Part shown: positions 46,966-59,460 of the stretch, in pieces
How positions within the stretch are numbered: the first letter of the stretch is position 1
Layout of the letters: every line of letters begins with the position of its first letter
Assembly (NCBI RefSeq): GCF_014898055.3
Contig: NW_023601543.1
Span: 15,523,314 to 15,587,313, forward strand
Length of the DNA stretch: 64,000 nucleotides
Source: Talpa occidentalis
Lineage: Eukaryota > Chordata > Mammalia > Eulipotyphla > Talpidae
Direction: 5' to 3'
Translations under genes and position numbers: made by a program
The notes under the pieces: model-generated
What the model was told of the DNA's origin: nothing
Databases searched by the model: none
The model's input: only the letters and a program-made list of their open reading frames with translations

Positions 46966-47204
46966 CATTGACATCTAGACTAGTCTATATAAGCACATAT
47001 GTAAAACCCACATCCCACTTATATTAATTAGTATGTGCTAATAAAAAACACAGGGCTCACTCAGATTATGATTTTTGGAAGGGGGTCCATTCATAAGTGG
47101 ACAGTTGACAGAGGCGTGGGTATAAGGGATCCACAGAGTAGCATAGGAATATCAGTGGGACCTGTTGCGATCCCTAAGTTGAAGGGACAAGAGTAGGGAG
47201 CAGA

Positions 47205-47669
47205 CCCAAAGGACACAGAAACATCAATTCCAAAGAACACCTGCACCCCTATGTTTATAGCAGCACTGTTTACAATAGCTAAGCTTTGGAAACAACCCAA
47301 ATGCCCAAAAATAGATGACTGGATCAAGAAGATTGGTACATATACACCATGGAATATTACTCAGCATTCAAAAAAGATAAGCACATGCAATTGCAGCAAC
47401 ATGGATGGCGCTGAAGGGATCACTCAGACGAAATAAGCCAAAAAGAAAAAGAAAAATACCGGGTGGTCTCACTCATAGCAGGAATCTAGAAAACTTAAAT
47501 AAGGGACCAGGAAAATGAATAACTATAAGAAAGTGAAAATCAGAATCAACAAAAAACTATGAAACAGACACTTTTGGGGGGGTGGGGGTGGGAGGGGAGG
47601 GATTGGGATCAGAAGGGGGGGTTGCAACTGTATGGGGAATATAAAAATAAAATTTATTATTAAAAAAAA
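47205..47669 (+). mobile_element. 5'-truncated L1 with 16-bp TSD and G-rich 3' UTR
   Basis: A ~465-bp L1 3' end: gcagcactgtttacaatagc, ttggaaacaacccaaatgcc, ccatggaatattactcagca, then the 3' UTR with a G-run block (47576-47601), aataaaatttattatt and oligo(A). It is bracketed by identical aagagtagggagcaga at 47189-47204 and 47670-47685. The duplication and complete tail make this a clear single retrotransposition. Confidence 0.97.
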
Positions 47670-47685
47670 AAGAGTAGGGAGCAGA

Positions 47686-48285
47686 TACTAGCACCCGAAA
47701 GTGAGACTCATGTAGGGGTTGCCAGTATGAGGGGAGCATTTCTTTGTCTAGAGGAATCCTCTCTCCCCACCCCCACTTCCCTCACAGAGAAGGAGCCAGG
47801 TGAATAAATAATCTCACCTTGCTTCTAATCTCCCTTCTGGGCTCCCGATTTGTCAAAACTAACCAGAAGCTGGAAAGTGGTCTGATGGGGTACCTGGTAA
47901 ATGTGTTGAAACAGGATGTCCAAATGTAGAATATAGGTTATCACAGCCATCTGAAGGTAGGACATTATTTGATAGGTTGTTTTTGGGGTATGTGAATTGT
48001 GTTACTATTAATTTATATGGAAAACTTTTGAGCATACAGACCCAACATAACCTACCAAGTCATACCAAATAATGTTCTACTTTCAGATAATAGGTGTAAC
48101 CTGTATATATTTGCCTCTGAAATCCTGAGAGGCCTTTCAATCATTTCCTCTTTCTTCAGGGTGGGGCAATGCAAGGTATAGCAACTTGTTTCTTACTTTG
48201 AAAGAATATCTTGGCATATCCTAGACTAGCGAATCTTCTAGAAGCATCACCAGTGTGGCAAGTCCCTGACCTTTGCACGTGAATC
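47686..48285. other. No recognised gene or repeat
   Basis: Unique-looking sequence up to the scaffold gap. Confidence 0.4.
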
Positions 48286-48289
48286 TCTA

Positions 48290-48358
48290 CTCTCAAAAAA
48301 TGTCAATGAATTCTCAATATCTGCAGGAATAAGATCACACTCCTTAGCCTGAACTTTT
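48290..48358 (+). mobile_element. L2-like fragment ending at the gap
   Basis: ctgcaggaataagatcacac then tccttagcctgaact resembles an L2 internal segment. Short, low certainty. Confidence 0.35.
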
Positions 48359-48458
48359 NNNNNNNNNNNNNNNNNNNNNNNNNNNNNNNNNNNNNNNNNN
48401 NNNNNNNNNNNNNNNNNNNNNNNNNNNNNNNNNNNNNNNNNNNNNNNNNNNNNNNNNN
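48359..48458. other. Assembly gap, 100 N
   Basis: Exactly 100 N. This is the conventional size for a gap of unknown length, so distances across it are not reliable. Confidence 0.99.
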
Positions 48459-48895
48459 GTTGAGGATGTTTGTATACATAAGGGATTTTGGTATGTATTT
48501 CTCTAATATTTGATATCTTTGTGTGGCTTAGCCATCCGGATAACGCTGGCTCCATAGAATTAACTGAAAACATTCTCTTCCATATTTTGGAAGAGTCTGT
48601 GAAAGACTGATAATCATTTTTTGACTGTTTGATAGTCACCAGTAAAGCCATCTGGGACTGAGTTTTTGTGTGAAATTTTAAAGTTTTAATTTCAGTTTAT
48701 TATAAGCCTATTGATATTTTCTATTTACAAATCAGTTACAGTGCTTCATATCTTTTAGGAACTTGTCAAATTTATATAGTTTATCTAACTTGTTGCCTAT
48801 ATATCTTTACAGTCCTATTCTGTACATTCAGTAGTAATGTCACCTGTTTTATTCTTTTAGAAAGTTAATGCTTCCGTCTTTTCTTTGTATCTAGA
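48459..48895 (-). mobile_element. Old L1 ORF2 remnant
   Basis: Plus reading starts gttgaggatgtttgtatac and continues with ttggaagagtctgtgaaaga, gccatctgggactgagtt, aggaacttgtcaaatttata and cagtagtaatgtcacctgtt. Its left end is lost in the gap. Confidence 0.75.
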
Positions 48896-49550
48896 GTGAT
48901 TTTAGAATAATAGAATTTATTTTATTGATTCAATAAATAAAAGTGATTCAGTTATAATAATTACTTTAGTTATAATTAGGATCGACCTTGGTAGATATTC
49001 TTTCTGAACAATGCTGCTGAGTTTATGCAAACTTTCAAAGATGAAGACAAAATTATTCTTGCCTTTCTTTCCTAGTAACCAGGGGCAATGTGTGTCATAT
49101 ATGGCTTCTTTGCATGTTTGACCACTAATAATTATGAAATATATATATGTACTTGTGAATAATGTGGAAAATAAGGAACTTACCACTTTGTGAAACTGGA
49201 GGCAGAACAATGTGAAAAGAAGATTGTTTTAGTACTGTATTCTTTACCCTCCATCTGCCAAATGATACTATTGATATCACTATTTTTTCACAAGGCTTTC
49301 TAGAAACTTAATGAGAAAGATGGAAGTATAACACAAATCTCTATGTACACTCATATACCCACGCCCAGCCATGAGGGAGATAAGAGCATGTGGGCTCTAC
49401 AGTCACCCAGATAGAAGGCAAGCATGGATTTTGATAAACAGCTAATAATTTTTGAATAGTTTGCTAGGAAGGCAAAATGGGGCTTTGTGGAGAAAGTAGA
49501 TAAAATAAGGAGAAAAAGAGGCCTTGTTAAGATAGAGTTGTTGTGAGGAC
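48896..49550. other. AT-rich, nothing recognised
   Basis: Minus frames up to 97 codons, hydrophobic by base composition only. Confidence 0.4.
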
Positions 49551-49554
49551 AGGC

Positions 49555-49775
49555 AAACAATAATAGCTATTATTATTCATTCAGGCACTGGGTTAGTGCT
49601 TTCTATGAATTATCCTATTTAATGCTTACAACTTTGTGACATAGTTGCTATAATTACCTCCTTCTTGAATGTGAGGACAATTAGTTTCCAGAGAGAGAAA
49701 CTGCTACCCAGGTTCCCATAGTTCAGAGAAAATGATAGAGGATGGTTATGAAACCAGACAGATCCAACTTCAACC
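49555..49775 (+). mobile_element. MIR SINE remnant
   Basis: caggcactgggttagtgctt, attatcctatttaatgctta, gacaattagtttccagagag and atggttatgaaaccagacag. Confidence 0.75.
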
Positions 49776-49829
49776 TCTCCAATTCACTTGTCTTTTTTTT
49801 TTTTTTGTATTTAGGTTATAATGAAAGAA

Positions 49830-50165
49830 TGCAAATGTAAATTTGGAGAGAGATTACTTTTGATTGATTTGATTAGGGAAGATATGACAGAAGAGGTAGT
49901 ATTTGAGCTGAACATTGAGTAATAACTGGGATTGAATTTAGAGATGCGAGGAATTCCAGGGAGAAGCAGCAAAAATTCATAAAGTAAGTACATATATGTT
50001 TTGGAGAGATAATGAATGAAGAAGTTTTTCAGGGAACATTGCAAGATGACCCTGGGAAGTCTGAGAATATTTGAATGTTAGACTAAGGAGCATGGACTTG
50101 ATCCGATAGACAGTGAAGACAACTGAAGTTCTTTGGGAAGGTGTCAAAAAATAAGTACTGCTGTT
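49830..50165 (-). mobile_element. L2 LINE remnant
   Basis: Plus reading: gtagtatttgagctgaacat, aggaattccagggagaagca, gagcatggacttgatccgat and gttctttgggaaggtgtcaa. Confidence 0.5.
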
Positions 50166-52150
50166 ATTTGAAGGATGCTGGAAAGCACCACTATCCTATT
50201 TATACACAACTTATAATTTCCTTATCTAAGTGTCATATTTCTGAAATTCTATTAGGGTTTCCTACTTAGAGTTGTCCTCTTGGCTCTCTTTTGAAATGCA
50301 AACATCTCTGGAAAGAGGAACATGTTGTCATTAAGTTTTCAGTATGAAGGTCTTCATTAGTTCCTTTCATCCTTCAGCAGAGCCCCTCCCAGGGGCACAG
50401 AGTGCCTGAGCAGGAAGGAGGAAGGGTCTCTAGAGGAGGAAAGAGACCAAGACTCTTGCCAAAAAGCCTCCGCCTGCTTCTGACTTTGAATTTGAGGCAA
50501 CTCTCAGTTCCAAACATTTGAATGGCTAACCAGTTAGATTGCCTGCACCTTGAAGAAGAGTAAGAGGTGAATTTTTCTCTCTGCATAAAGGTTTCCCTTG
50601 AGAGTCAGTCACTATTCATAGTTGGCATCCAAATCCCCAGATTGGCCTGGTCTTATTCTTTCTCTTTGAATCAGTTCTTAATTTATATGCTGTGAAACAG
50701 CCACAGGAATAATGATTATATTTCTGCATGAGTATATACACACATATAATCATTATTTCTATGGCCATATGGATTTACATTTTGGGGGGGGCAGAGTATT
50801 GCAAGAGTATAATTATTCTGCTTTCAACGCTTTGCTGAGTTAGCTGAGGATTTTTCTCTCATTGACTTTAAGAGTAAACAGCTCCTCTGCTGAGAGGATT
50901 CACTTTTACTTGTAGAGTTTTTGGCAGTAGGCGGGAAGGAAAGGAGTGTCTGGGGTGGGGGTGGGGTTGCAGGAGTTGGGATGGATAGTGTGGAAGGAAG
51001 ATCCTCACATGCCTTAATTACTAGTGGGTAAACTACACTGAGAGGGAAGGGAAGGCAGGGTGATAAAGGGCAATCAGGCAGAGAATTGGACTCTGACATG
51101 TGTCCTAAGGACTCTATTCTAGGAGATGGGGATTTTGCAGACCGCAGACAGTGCAGCCTAAAAACACTGTGTGGTTCCATTCTCTGTGACAGCAAAGCCA
51201 TTCTCTGTGACAGCAAATCCCAGACACTAACTTTGGGTGACCTTTGAGTGTGTCTCTTGAGTAGTAAACTTTAGTAGCAGTCTGAGTTGATTTTCTTTCA
51301 TGAAGTAAAATGTCCTTCTGTTGAAAAAGTTAGCGAAAACAAGAGAGAATAAATGAGATCCTGGAAACTTTTCCTTCAGGGAGAGCGAGAAGGCCAGGTT
51401 TGCATTGCTGAAAGAATTTCCTACATGCTAACTATTGCTGAATGTGTTAGCTGACAGGATTTAGAGAATGACAGGAGAGTGTTGTGCATTCAAAACCAGG
51501 TCGGCAGACATGGCCCAGACAAATGTTACCTCAGTGTGTGACAACTTCCTTTGCTTTGCCTCTCCCACTTTTCTCGTTATTCATGGACAGAGATTACCAT
51601 AACTGAAGGAAGAGCGTGACTGTTGCAGGGGATGCAGTAAATGCAGTGAGTGGTGGTAGTATGGGAAGGAAAGATAGTTCACTAAGAAGCACCTCTAATA
51701 TGCTGGGTGAAGGCAAATCTTGAGATTTATGTTTTGTTTTCGTTTTTGTTTGTTTTTTACCAAATCCTATCAAGAACTGACAAGCTTCTCTCAAGTCCTG
51801 GGCTTATTGGTGTCAATTTGACTTCACATTGCCCCAGACTAGAGATTCTTTTTCAAGCTGTGTCCCTGGTTCCTAATGATGGCTTTGTCATGCCCCATGG
51901 AGCTCTCCATGATGATTGGAATCTAAAACTAGAGACTTAGTTACTGGAATACAAAAATGCACACACATGGCACTTAGGAGGTGGGTAAGGGTGTAGCAGT
52001 CATCAATTAAGTGATGATCTGTAGTGGAGTTGTTGGTCAGAAACAGGATATCATGAATTACATTAATTCAAAGAGATTTTATTACAGTGTGCCCAAAAGT
52101 GCGCATCATGGTGAGTTGGTGGGGTGTGTGCTTCCTTTCCAGTACATTCT
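50166..52150. other. No recognised gene or repeat
   Basis: A 130-codon minus frame (50824-51216) is Ser/Pro-rich with no domain and ends in a local tandem duplication. I treat it as chance. Confidence 0.4.
51177..51218 (+). repeat. Two-copy tandem duplication, period 21 bp
   Basis: ccattctctgtgacagcaaa occurs twice, at 51177 and 51198. Since 21 is a multiple of three it keeps the overlapping open frame intact. Confidence 0.95.
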
Positions 52151-52154
52151 CCAC

Positions 52155-52555
52155 ACAGGTGTTAGGGTGATCTAGAACATACATCAGATTATAGCATATC
52201 CTACTTAGAACCAGTTTTCCAATGTCATTCAAGGACTTTCATGATCCTGCCCCTGGTTGCCTCTTTGACTTCTTTTTAAATATGTTATGTCTCATATGCT
52301 ACTTGTAGGTCCTCAGATATCACCTTATTTCATGTGCCCATGTCTTTTTATTCATGATGTTCCCTTTACTTGGAATGTCCTTCCCACGTGTTAATTCTCT
52401 CTTGCCCAGTTCTGTTCTCTGAATTCCCATTTGCCCCCTCTATGCTCAGACATCACCATAAATTTACCCCTTTTTGAAGACACTTAATTATATATTCAAA
52501 TTATCTTATTAAATATCTGTCTCCCTACTTAGATTCTCAGTAGGTTGAGTCTTCT
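52155..52555 (+). mobile_element. L2 LINE 3' half remnant
   Basis: ctttcatgatcctgcccctg, gttccctttacttggaatgt, ccttcccacgtgttaattct, gctcagacatcaccataa and gattctcagtaggttgagtc. Confidence 0.65.
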
Positions 52556-54060
52556 GGGTGATCATCTGACCTAACCTGGGTCAGACAGAGTCCATGCTAC
52601 AGGAATATGAATTGGGACTTTGAGAAAGAGCCTGCCTTTGTGTGGCTGGATCAGTAACTTTTGCTCAGAGATTACCTGAAGCCATTTTTTCTACCATGTA
52701 GGTTCCCAAAGTAGAGGAAATTGGTTTGAACAGAAAGAAGGATTATGCCAGTACAGTCCTCAGACCCAGCTGTTCACATGAGACACATTTTTATCATCAT
52801 ACATGTGTCACCATTTATACATAAGCTGTTCAACTGAGATTCTGTTTTCCTTTGGTTTGGAACCAGAGCCCTACCCAGTACATTCTAGACAATATTAAAT
52901 TCTAGATGACATGCATGAGACTGGGCTCCAAAGGGAATCTTGATTTCTACCCAGTGGGAGCTTCCTATTTATTTTGGGTAGAAATAACCTACATGAAACA
53001 ATTGTTTGTCAACTCATAACACCTTATTTTAATTATTTAGTCATGGGACCTAAACTGTTAGCACCATAGGGTTGCAGAGAAAAAATTATTCAGGTAAGAG
53101 TGGAGTTAACTAGGAAAAAACTATTACCTTCACGAAGGTGATAGAATTTAATTTAGACTTGGCCTTGTAGGATGGGATGTTGGCCTTTGACCCCTGATGT
53201 TCCAGTAGAAGGGTAGCAGTGTGATTCCTTGCAGGCCTCAGAAATGCCCTAGATAAACTTAGACTATAATTCTAGCAATGATCATATAACTTCAAAATCA
53301 CAGGACTGAAGATTGGGTTCCGCAAATGGGCTAGGTCTTGAGACTGAGCCATAAGTCTTTGAACAGAAATTATCCAATGCTGAGTGGGCTTAATAGTGAT
53401 AGATGCTATGGTACACCTTTGAGGTGTTGGGGAAAAAACAAACAAATAAAAAAAAAGCTCAGTAGTTATTTTATAAACCGCTCTGTATACCTGGGTGGTG
53501 GCCCTTGTGATTCTTAATCTAAATACTGGAACTTGATGACAGTGACTAGTAAGGCTTTGCTAACTCAAGATTGGTATCTGTGAATTTGAAAGCCCCTTTG
53601 CAGAAGGAAATGCTGCTTCTGCTTTTGTTTTTTTTCCCTGTCATTAGATATGCTAGGCCCACTTCCTTCATGTGACCCGAGAAGATGTCATGGAATGCTT
53701 GCCTGGGCACCAAATGGCTACTTTGTTCACCGCTGTTAAATTGCATAGTCTGTAAAGGCCATTTGCTTTGCCTTCCTTACCACATGGATTTGAAACCTTA
53801 GATCTGAGAAAAAAGGTCGGTTTGCCCTAGATTTGGCTATGTCCCAGCAAGGCAAAGCTTTATGCAGCCTTTCAACCAGCAACATGAAGGTTTATTAGAT
53901 GTAAAAAAAAAAATGCATTTGCTATTCTTTCAGGGCAGATAATGGAGTTACTACATATAAAATTCTTGATAATATTTTCTATTTCCTGGGAAAAATTGTA
54001 CATAAACATGCAGATATTATAGATTACTATTAATATTTTATACTCATACACACAATCCAT
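52556..54060. other. No recognised gene or repeat
   Basis: Unique-looking, AT-rich, with A-tracts at 53446-53456 and 53904-53912. Confidence 0.4.
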
Positions 54061-54064
54061 GTTC

Positions 54065-54300
54065 AATTAACTTCACACATTTAGTGTTTACTATGTGCTG
54101 GTTATGTGTTCGGCATTAGGGGGGAAAAAATAAGACAAAAATCCCTACCTGGAGAGTATTCACAGTGTGGTGAATGCAATAAAAAGAGAAAACATAAGCA
54201 CAGAGGAAGCATGAATGAACTTTATTTAGAAGATCAGGAAATACTTCTCTGAAGAGATAATTTCTGGCTGGTTTTTATGTTTGAATGGGTACTCCCTAGT
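54065..54300 (-). mobile_element. L2 LINE 3' end remnant
   Basis: Plus reading: tttactatgtgctggttatg, aaatccctacctggagagta, atcaggaaatacttctctga. Reverse complement of the L2 terminus. Confidence 0.6.
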
Positions 54301-54489
54301 TATACAAGGGGAGGAGGTGGGTGAGGTAATCCATGTGGCGGGATCAGCATGCAAGAAGGCAAGAAACACCAGAATTTGATACAAGGATCTCCATGTGATT
54401 CAGAACTGCTGTCGCACAAGATGCAAACCCAAGTTTGCAGAGATGGTCCTGGAGCTGCAGACAGGAACCCAGTCATAAATGAAATCATA

Positions 54490-54795
54490 TGCTTTATTTT
54501 TCACCTGGTAAGAAACCAATAATAGGATTTGTTTTTTTAATTTTTGCTCATTCATATTTTTTAAATTTTATTAATTTGTAAAATATGTCATTTATATAAA
54601 TATATAACCCGGGGAGTACAACTTCCACGTGTGAATGTACATCATTCATCCTCTGCTAAAGCTCCAGAAGTAATGCTCTCTCACCTTCCCTCCTGCATTC
54701 CACATTCTCCCCCCACCATTCCCTCCAGTAACCAGCATATTTTTCACAGATTCTAAGATTTATTTTTCCTGCTCTTTGCCACTTTGTTTTCTTGC
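54490..54795 (-). mobile_element. L1-type 3' end remnant
   Basis: Plus reading contains cccggggagtacaacttcca, catcattcatcctctgctaa, attccctccagtaaccagc, the wording of an L1M 3' UTR in reverse. Confidence 0.5.
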
Positions 54796-54799
54796 GTTA

Positions 54800-55073
54800 C
54801 TTATTTTTTAAAAATATTTATTTATGCATACAAGAGCTGGGGTGCAGGCCAGAGGTGTGTGTGTGAGGGTGTGAGAGGATTCATCAGGGACAGAGCGGGG
54901 AGCAGAACAGCAGATGGACCAACAGCACTGCTGAGGGGAGCAGCCGGCGCGACAGGAGAGGTCTGCCGTGCCATGTGGAACACTCGCTGGCTGGCCGGGA
55001 TCGAACCAGCACTGCAGAGGCTGCAGACCGCTTCACAGCTCTGCACTCAACCACCTGTGCCACCAGAGCAGCC
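54800..55073 (-). mobile_element. tRNA-derived SINE, intermediate age
   Basis: Minus-orientation full-length copy. The head reads gggctgctctggtggcacag, mutated from ggcctccctggtggcgcag. The TSD is not clear. It carries a short (GT)n (54856-54864). Confidence 0.92.
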
Positions 55074-56085
55074 CTTCTCAAGTAGTTATTTATTGAGGGA
55101 GGACCTACTCTATGCCAGACATAATTCCAGCCTCTGTGTGGTGTCAACATTCAGTGGGGAAGATGATCTTTAATAAAATTACAGAAATGTAGAATTGCAG
55201 TCACGACACATATTCCCAAAATGTTTTGTGAACCTGTAATAAGACATTCGATAATTTCCAAGGAGGCCAGGAAAAGATGACCAAAAAATGACAAAGTATT
55301 AACAAAGTGGAGAGGGGAGAAGAATATTGTTTGCAAGAGGAAATCCTTACTATTCAAGTATTCATTACCTGAGTCCCCACAGTTATAAGCTTTTATGGAG
55401 AAGCAAAAGTCATTAGAAGTCTATGGTGAATTGGCAATTAGGAAATTGTTTCTCACTTAATGCTTCCTCTTACTTAGTACTGGAACCTCTCCTCGCCCAT
55501 CATAGAAATACCTTCAATAGTCTCTACAATGGGAGGGGAGTATAAAATCAATTACAAAGGGAAATTTCAAATTTTGTAAAAGACAAGACTTAATGAAGCT
55601 GATGAAAGTGATGGAAAATTTCTGACTTGCACAAAGCCATAGATGGGAAGAATTGGCAAAGTTAATTTTGGAGGGAAAGGACAAATTCACACAGTTAGTG
55701 ACAAAATAGATAGGATGAGAGAGAATAAGTAGAATATCAGAAATCAAGAGAGTTCTTTGGAAAAATTGAGGAAGCCCTTAAATGTTTTGTAAAACTTGCT
55801 CTTTACGATCTTGTGAAATAATGAGAAGGCTGCTTTATTGTGCAATCATGCCATTTTGTCAGAAATGTCACACAAAAGAAATCTACAATCAACACTGATT
55901 TTTTTTTTTTACTGTTCAAAGAATACATGCATAGTTGCATTAAGTTTCTTTTTTAAAAAAAATAAGATAAAGTAGACTTTTGTAGTTTATTTTTAAAAGG
56001 TAAGATTCCAATTAAACAACAATTCTGCTATGCTAGTCTGGTTCTCATTTTAAGTAGATTTTCTTTAAGTGATCCTCTTTACAGT
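55074..56085. other. No recognised gene or repeat
   Basis: AT-rich unique-looking sequence. Confidence 0.4.
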
Positions 56086-56089
56086 AGTG

Positions 56090-57300
56090 GTTATTCTTGA
56101 ATACATGGATTGGCTGTTGTCCAATTATCCTCCCAGAGGTGGGGCCAATTTGCATTTCCACCAACAGCGTAAAAGAGTGTGTGAGGGTGCCTATTATTCC
56201 TCATCGTGGCGAGCTTTTGAATTATTGACAATGTGATGGGTGAAAAAGTCATCTTCATTGCTGTTTTTATTTGCATTCATTAGTCACGAATAAGGTCAAG
56301 CATCTTTTCCTGTATTTAATGGCTATTTGTATTTCTTTTTCTGAGAAATGCCTGTTATTATTCTTTGTTTGGTTTTCTTTGGGGTTGTTCATCTTGTAGT
56401 CATTGATTTATACACGCTTATTATAAATGAGGGGACATACTCGTTGACTTTGTCATTACACCCTTCACTTTTCCAGTCTGTCTTTTGCTTTTGTTTTTGA
56501 CATTTCCAATACAAAGGCTTATGTATTTATTTGTAGTAAATGTTATTTCTCTTTTTCTTTTTAGATTCTGAGGTTTGTATCTTTCTTAGAAAGTTCTTTC
56601 AACTTCAAGTTTATAAATTAATTTCCCTATGTTCTCACCTAGTAATTTTATGGTTTTGTTTTTTAATATGAAAATATTGCTAATATTTGATCCCTTGAGG
56701 ATTTATGTTATGATGAATGAGAAATAAATTCAACTTTTTATGAAAGAGTCACATGTGCCAACATCATTAATTGAATTATTTATATCTTCTTTGCTGGTAT
56801 GAATGCCACCTTTGTCAAATACTAAATTTTCATATGCATATCAGTCTAATTCTGGACTCTTTTGTACACCATTTATCTATTTGTCTCCATTATTGAACTC
56901 TTATTCTTGGCAGCTTCATAATGCTTTTAATTCTGTTCTCATGTCTTCCTCTGTCAAACTTTGCCTGGTTATCATTTTTTATCTAACTTATCTGTCATAG
57001 ATGACAGAAATGTGTTAAGATCTACTCCTACTACTATGTTTTTGGAGATTTCTCCTTGTATTTCATGTAGTTTATGTTCTATATATTGTGATTCTGTTAC
57101 TTGGTACATGAATATTTATGACAGTCATATCCTCATTGTGGATGGTGTCCTTTATCAAAACACCTTTTTTCTCTTGAATTCAATCTTCTCTGATATTAAT
57201 ATCATGACCTCTGCTTTCTTCTTTCATCATTTTCATGGTATATAATATGTTTCATAGTTCAGTAATGCTATTTTGGTTTTCAATTTGTTTTCTTAGCTCT
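56090..57300 (-). mobile_element. Old, long L1 remnant (3' part and ORF2)
   Basis: Plus reading follows an L1M in reverse: gccaatttgcatttccacca, cattagtcacgaataaggtc, gcatcttttcctg, gaggatttatgttatgatga, attctggactcttttgtaca and tctcttgaattcaatcttct. Multiple indels. The plus frames at 56803-57245 are within it. Confidence 0.7.
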
Positions 57301-57715
57301 GTAGTCTCCCTTTTCATCACATTCTTCTCATTCTATTGTTTTATCATTTGTCTTTGATGTCTTGTTTCAGTGACTCTATGTGCTCTTGAAATTTCTCTTC
57401 TCTAGTGGGGAATGTTTTCTTCAAGCATAGATATATTATTTGTATTCCCTTCTCTCTCTCTGCATTGGTTTCTTCCCCACTGTATCTCCTTCCTATAGTA
57501 TTTTTGTAGTTGCCACTCTGTGTCTTTTCATTTTACTCTGGTTTAAAGACTTCCCAGGGAAATTATCTGTAGTCTGACAGATTTTCATTTTCTATCTCTT
57601 CAAGATCTCCAATTGGAGGGTTAGGCATTGGGTGTTCTATTCACATTCTGCTGTTGAAGGACAGTCAAAATTAGTGGATCTCTATTTTCTTGTTTGTAGT
57701 TTTCTTAAAATGCCT
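57301..57715. other. T-rich sequence, possibly more of the same L1
   Basis: Continuation is plausible by composition, but I cannot align it. Confidence 0.3.
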
Positions 57716-57719
57716 GTAG

Positions 57720-57930
57720 CTGAATTTGTTCCACCTGCATCAGTGATTATCTGTCTTTCCCAGGCAACACAGTCATCTAGGGGAGACATTTTGAGAGTAC
57801 CAATGCTTGGGTCTCACCTCCCAAATTTCAGATTCATGTGATCTGGCCTGAGGCCCACAAAACGGTGCTTTTCAGCAGCTTCCAAGTGGTGACTCTAATG
57901 CAGTTAGGACTGGGACCTACTGACACAAGT
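57720..57930 (+). mobile_element. MER5-type hAT remnant
   Basis: ctaggggagacattttgaga, accaatgcttgggtctcacc and ggcctgaggcccacaaaacg are in MER5 order; diverged. Confidence 0.55.
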
Positions 57931-59325
57931 GTCCTGCCAGTTATTCCATGGAGATCAGCTTCAGGTTGTCCCTAAGTCAAGATGGAGCCTAAATCTTTCC
58001 CTCCCCACCAGTGCAATCAGTGCTATAAGTGAACATTTCCTGCTTCACTTCACCCTCTCCTCTTAGACAGTAGAGGAGAAAATATGCACATCTTTTGGGC
58101 TTTAACCATAGTACTGTGACTCTGCATCCGTGGAGGGGGGATTCTTTTGGAAATGTCCACGTCTCACCTCTTTCTGAGCCCCTCACTCCTTCAAACTGTT
58201 TTGTCTTATTTCATTTCTTGTTTACTACTTTGTCAACTCTTTCTTGTTTCCAGAAAAACTTAGCTGTGGGTGATTGTTGTCTTCTCATTAATATTCATTA
58301 ATAAGACTTCTTAATAATTAATAAGATTTCTCATTATCTTCTCATTTCAGTGTCAGTCCTAGCCCACAAAAATAATATGAAAACTTTCTGACTTTATTGT
58401 TCTTTCCTCAATATCCTAGCAAGGTAGTCAGTTGGTAAGGAATGACTTCTCAAGAGATTTTCCAAATAATTTTCTTTCAGGGTTTTTATTTACCACATCC
58501 TTTCACTGTACTAATGGGGAGAGAGGCTTGATGAGTGCTGTATCAATTCCAAGAAAGTTTTAGTTCTCATTTTTCGTGGCTTCAATTTTTCAAAGTTTAT
58601 GGCATGAACATGACCCTTTCCCTGTGACTTATTTTTGCATAATTTATGCTTATTGTTTTTTTCATTAAATTTGGGAACAGATTTTGTGTGAATGAACCTC
58701 ACTCTACCTTCTTACATTTAACGTAATTGTGTGTTTTATTTTTCTAGCTTCCTTTTTCTATTTGTGAAGTGCTGTAATTCTTGGTTCTGTATCTTTACCT
58801 ATTTCCATGTTTTAGAGTAGAGAAAAGTTATGTTTTCTAATCTGAGATGTGGTTTAGGGTATTTGCTCCAATACTAGGATGACCTTGGTTTGTGGGGGCA
58901 AGTCAATAGAAATTAACAGCATAGGTAGTTCCTTATGTTACTCTGTTACTGAGCACAAGAAATACCCCTTTGTGATTTTCTGAATGATCCAGTACCAGCA
59001 GTTAAGACACTTAATAAGTCAGGCAACTTCTCAGAATAGAATAAATCTCAACTTGGGCAAATGTGGTGATTCCAGTGACATTGCAGGCCAGTATAGTTCA
59101 GGTTTGCCCATAAGTGAGTCTGGACATGCTGCCTCTCTCTGTAAGACTTTGCAGACCTGTTTTCTGCTTTGTATGATATTGAACAATACTATTGGCTTAT
59201 TAATTTGTTTTCAGGTTAATGTTTCTTGATATTGGGTGACCAAAAGGGAGCTGCATCAGATATCTAGTCTGTTTATTGCTTTCACAGACAATGATTGGTT
59301 GCCTATCCCATGATGTGCTATTGTA
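57931..59325. other. No recognised gene; short direct repeats at 58.29-58.35 kb
   Basis: Repeated attaataagattt/cttctcatt units form a small AT-rich patch. No supported frame. Confidence 0.4.
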
Positions 59326-59329
59326 GACA

Positions 59330-59460
59330 TGAGCAATAGAACAGTTGTGTGAAAGAGACATTAACCCTAGTTCTTCTGGAGCTTATGATCTTGCACCAGA
59401 CAAAACCAGACAAACAGAAAGTGATATTTTTACAAGATAAGGGCTAGGGGGCAAATACAG
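59330..59460 (-). mobile_element. L2 LINE 3' remnant
   Basis: Plus reading: gagcaatagaacagttgtgt, ccctagttcttctggagctt, accagacaaacagaaagtga. Confidence 0.45.

Noticed and set aside
48247..48651. 134-codon minus frame
   Set aside because: It is translated through 100 N and through L1 sequence.
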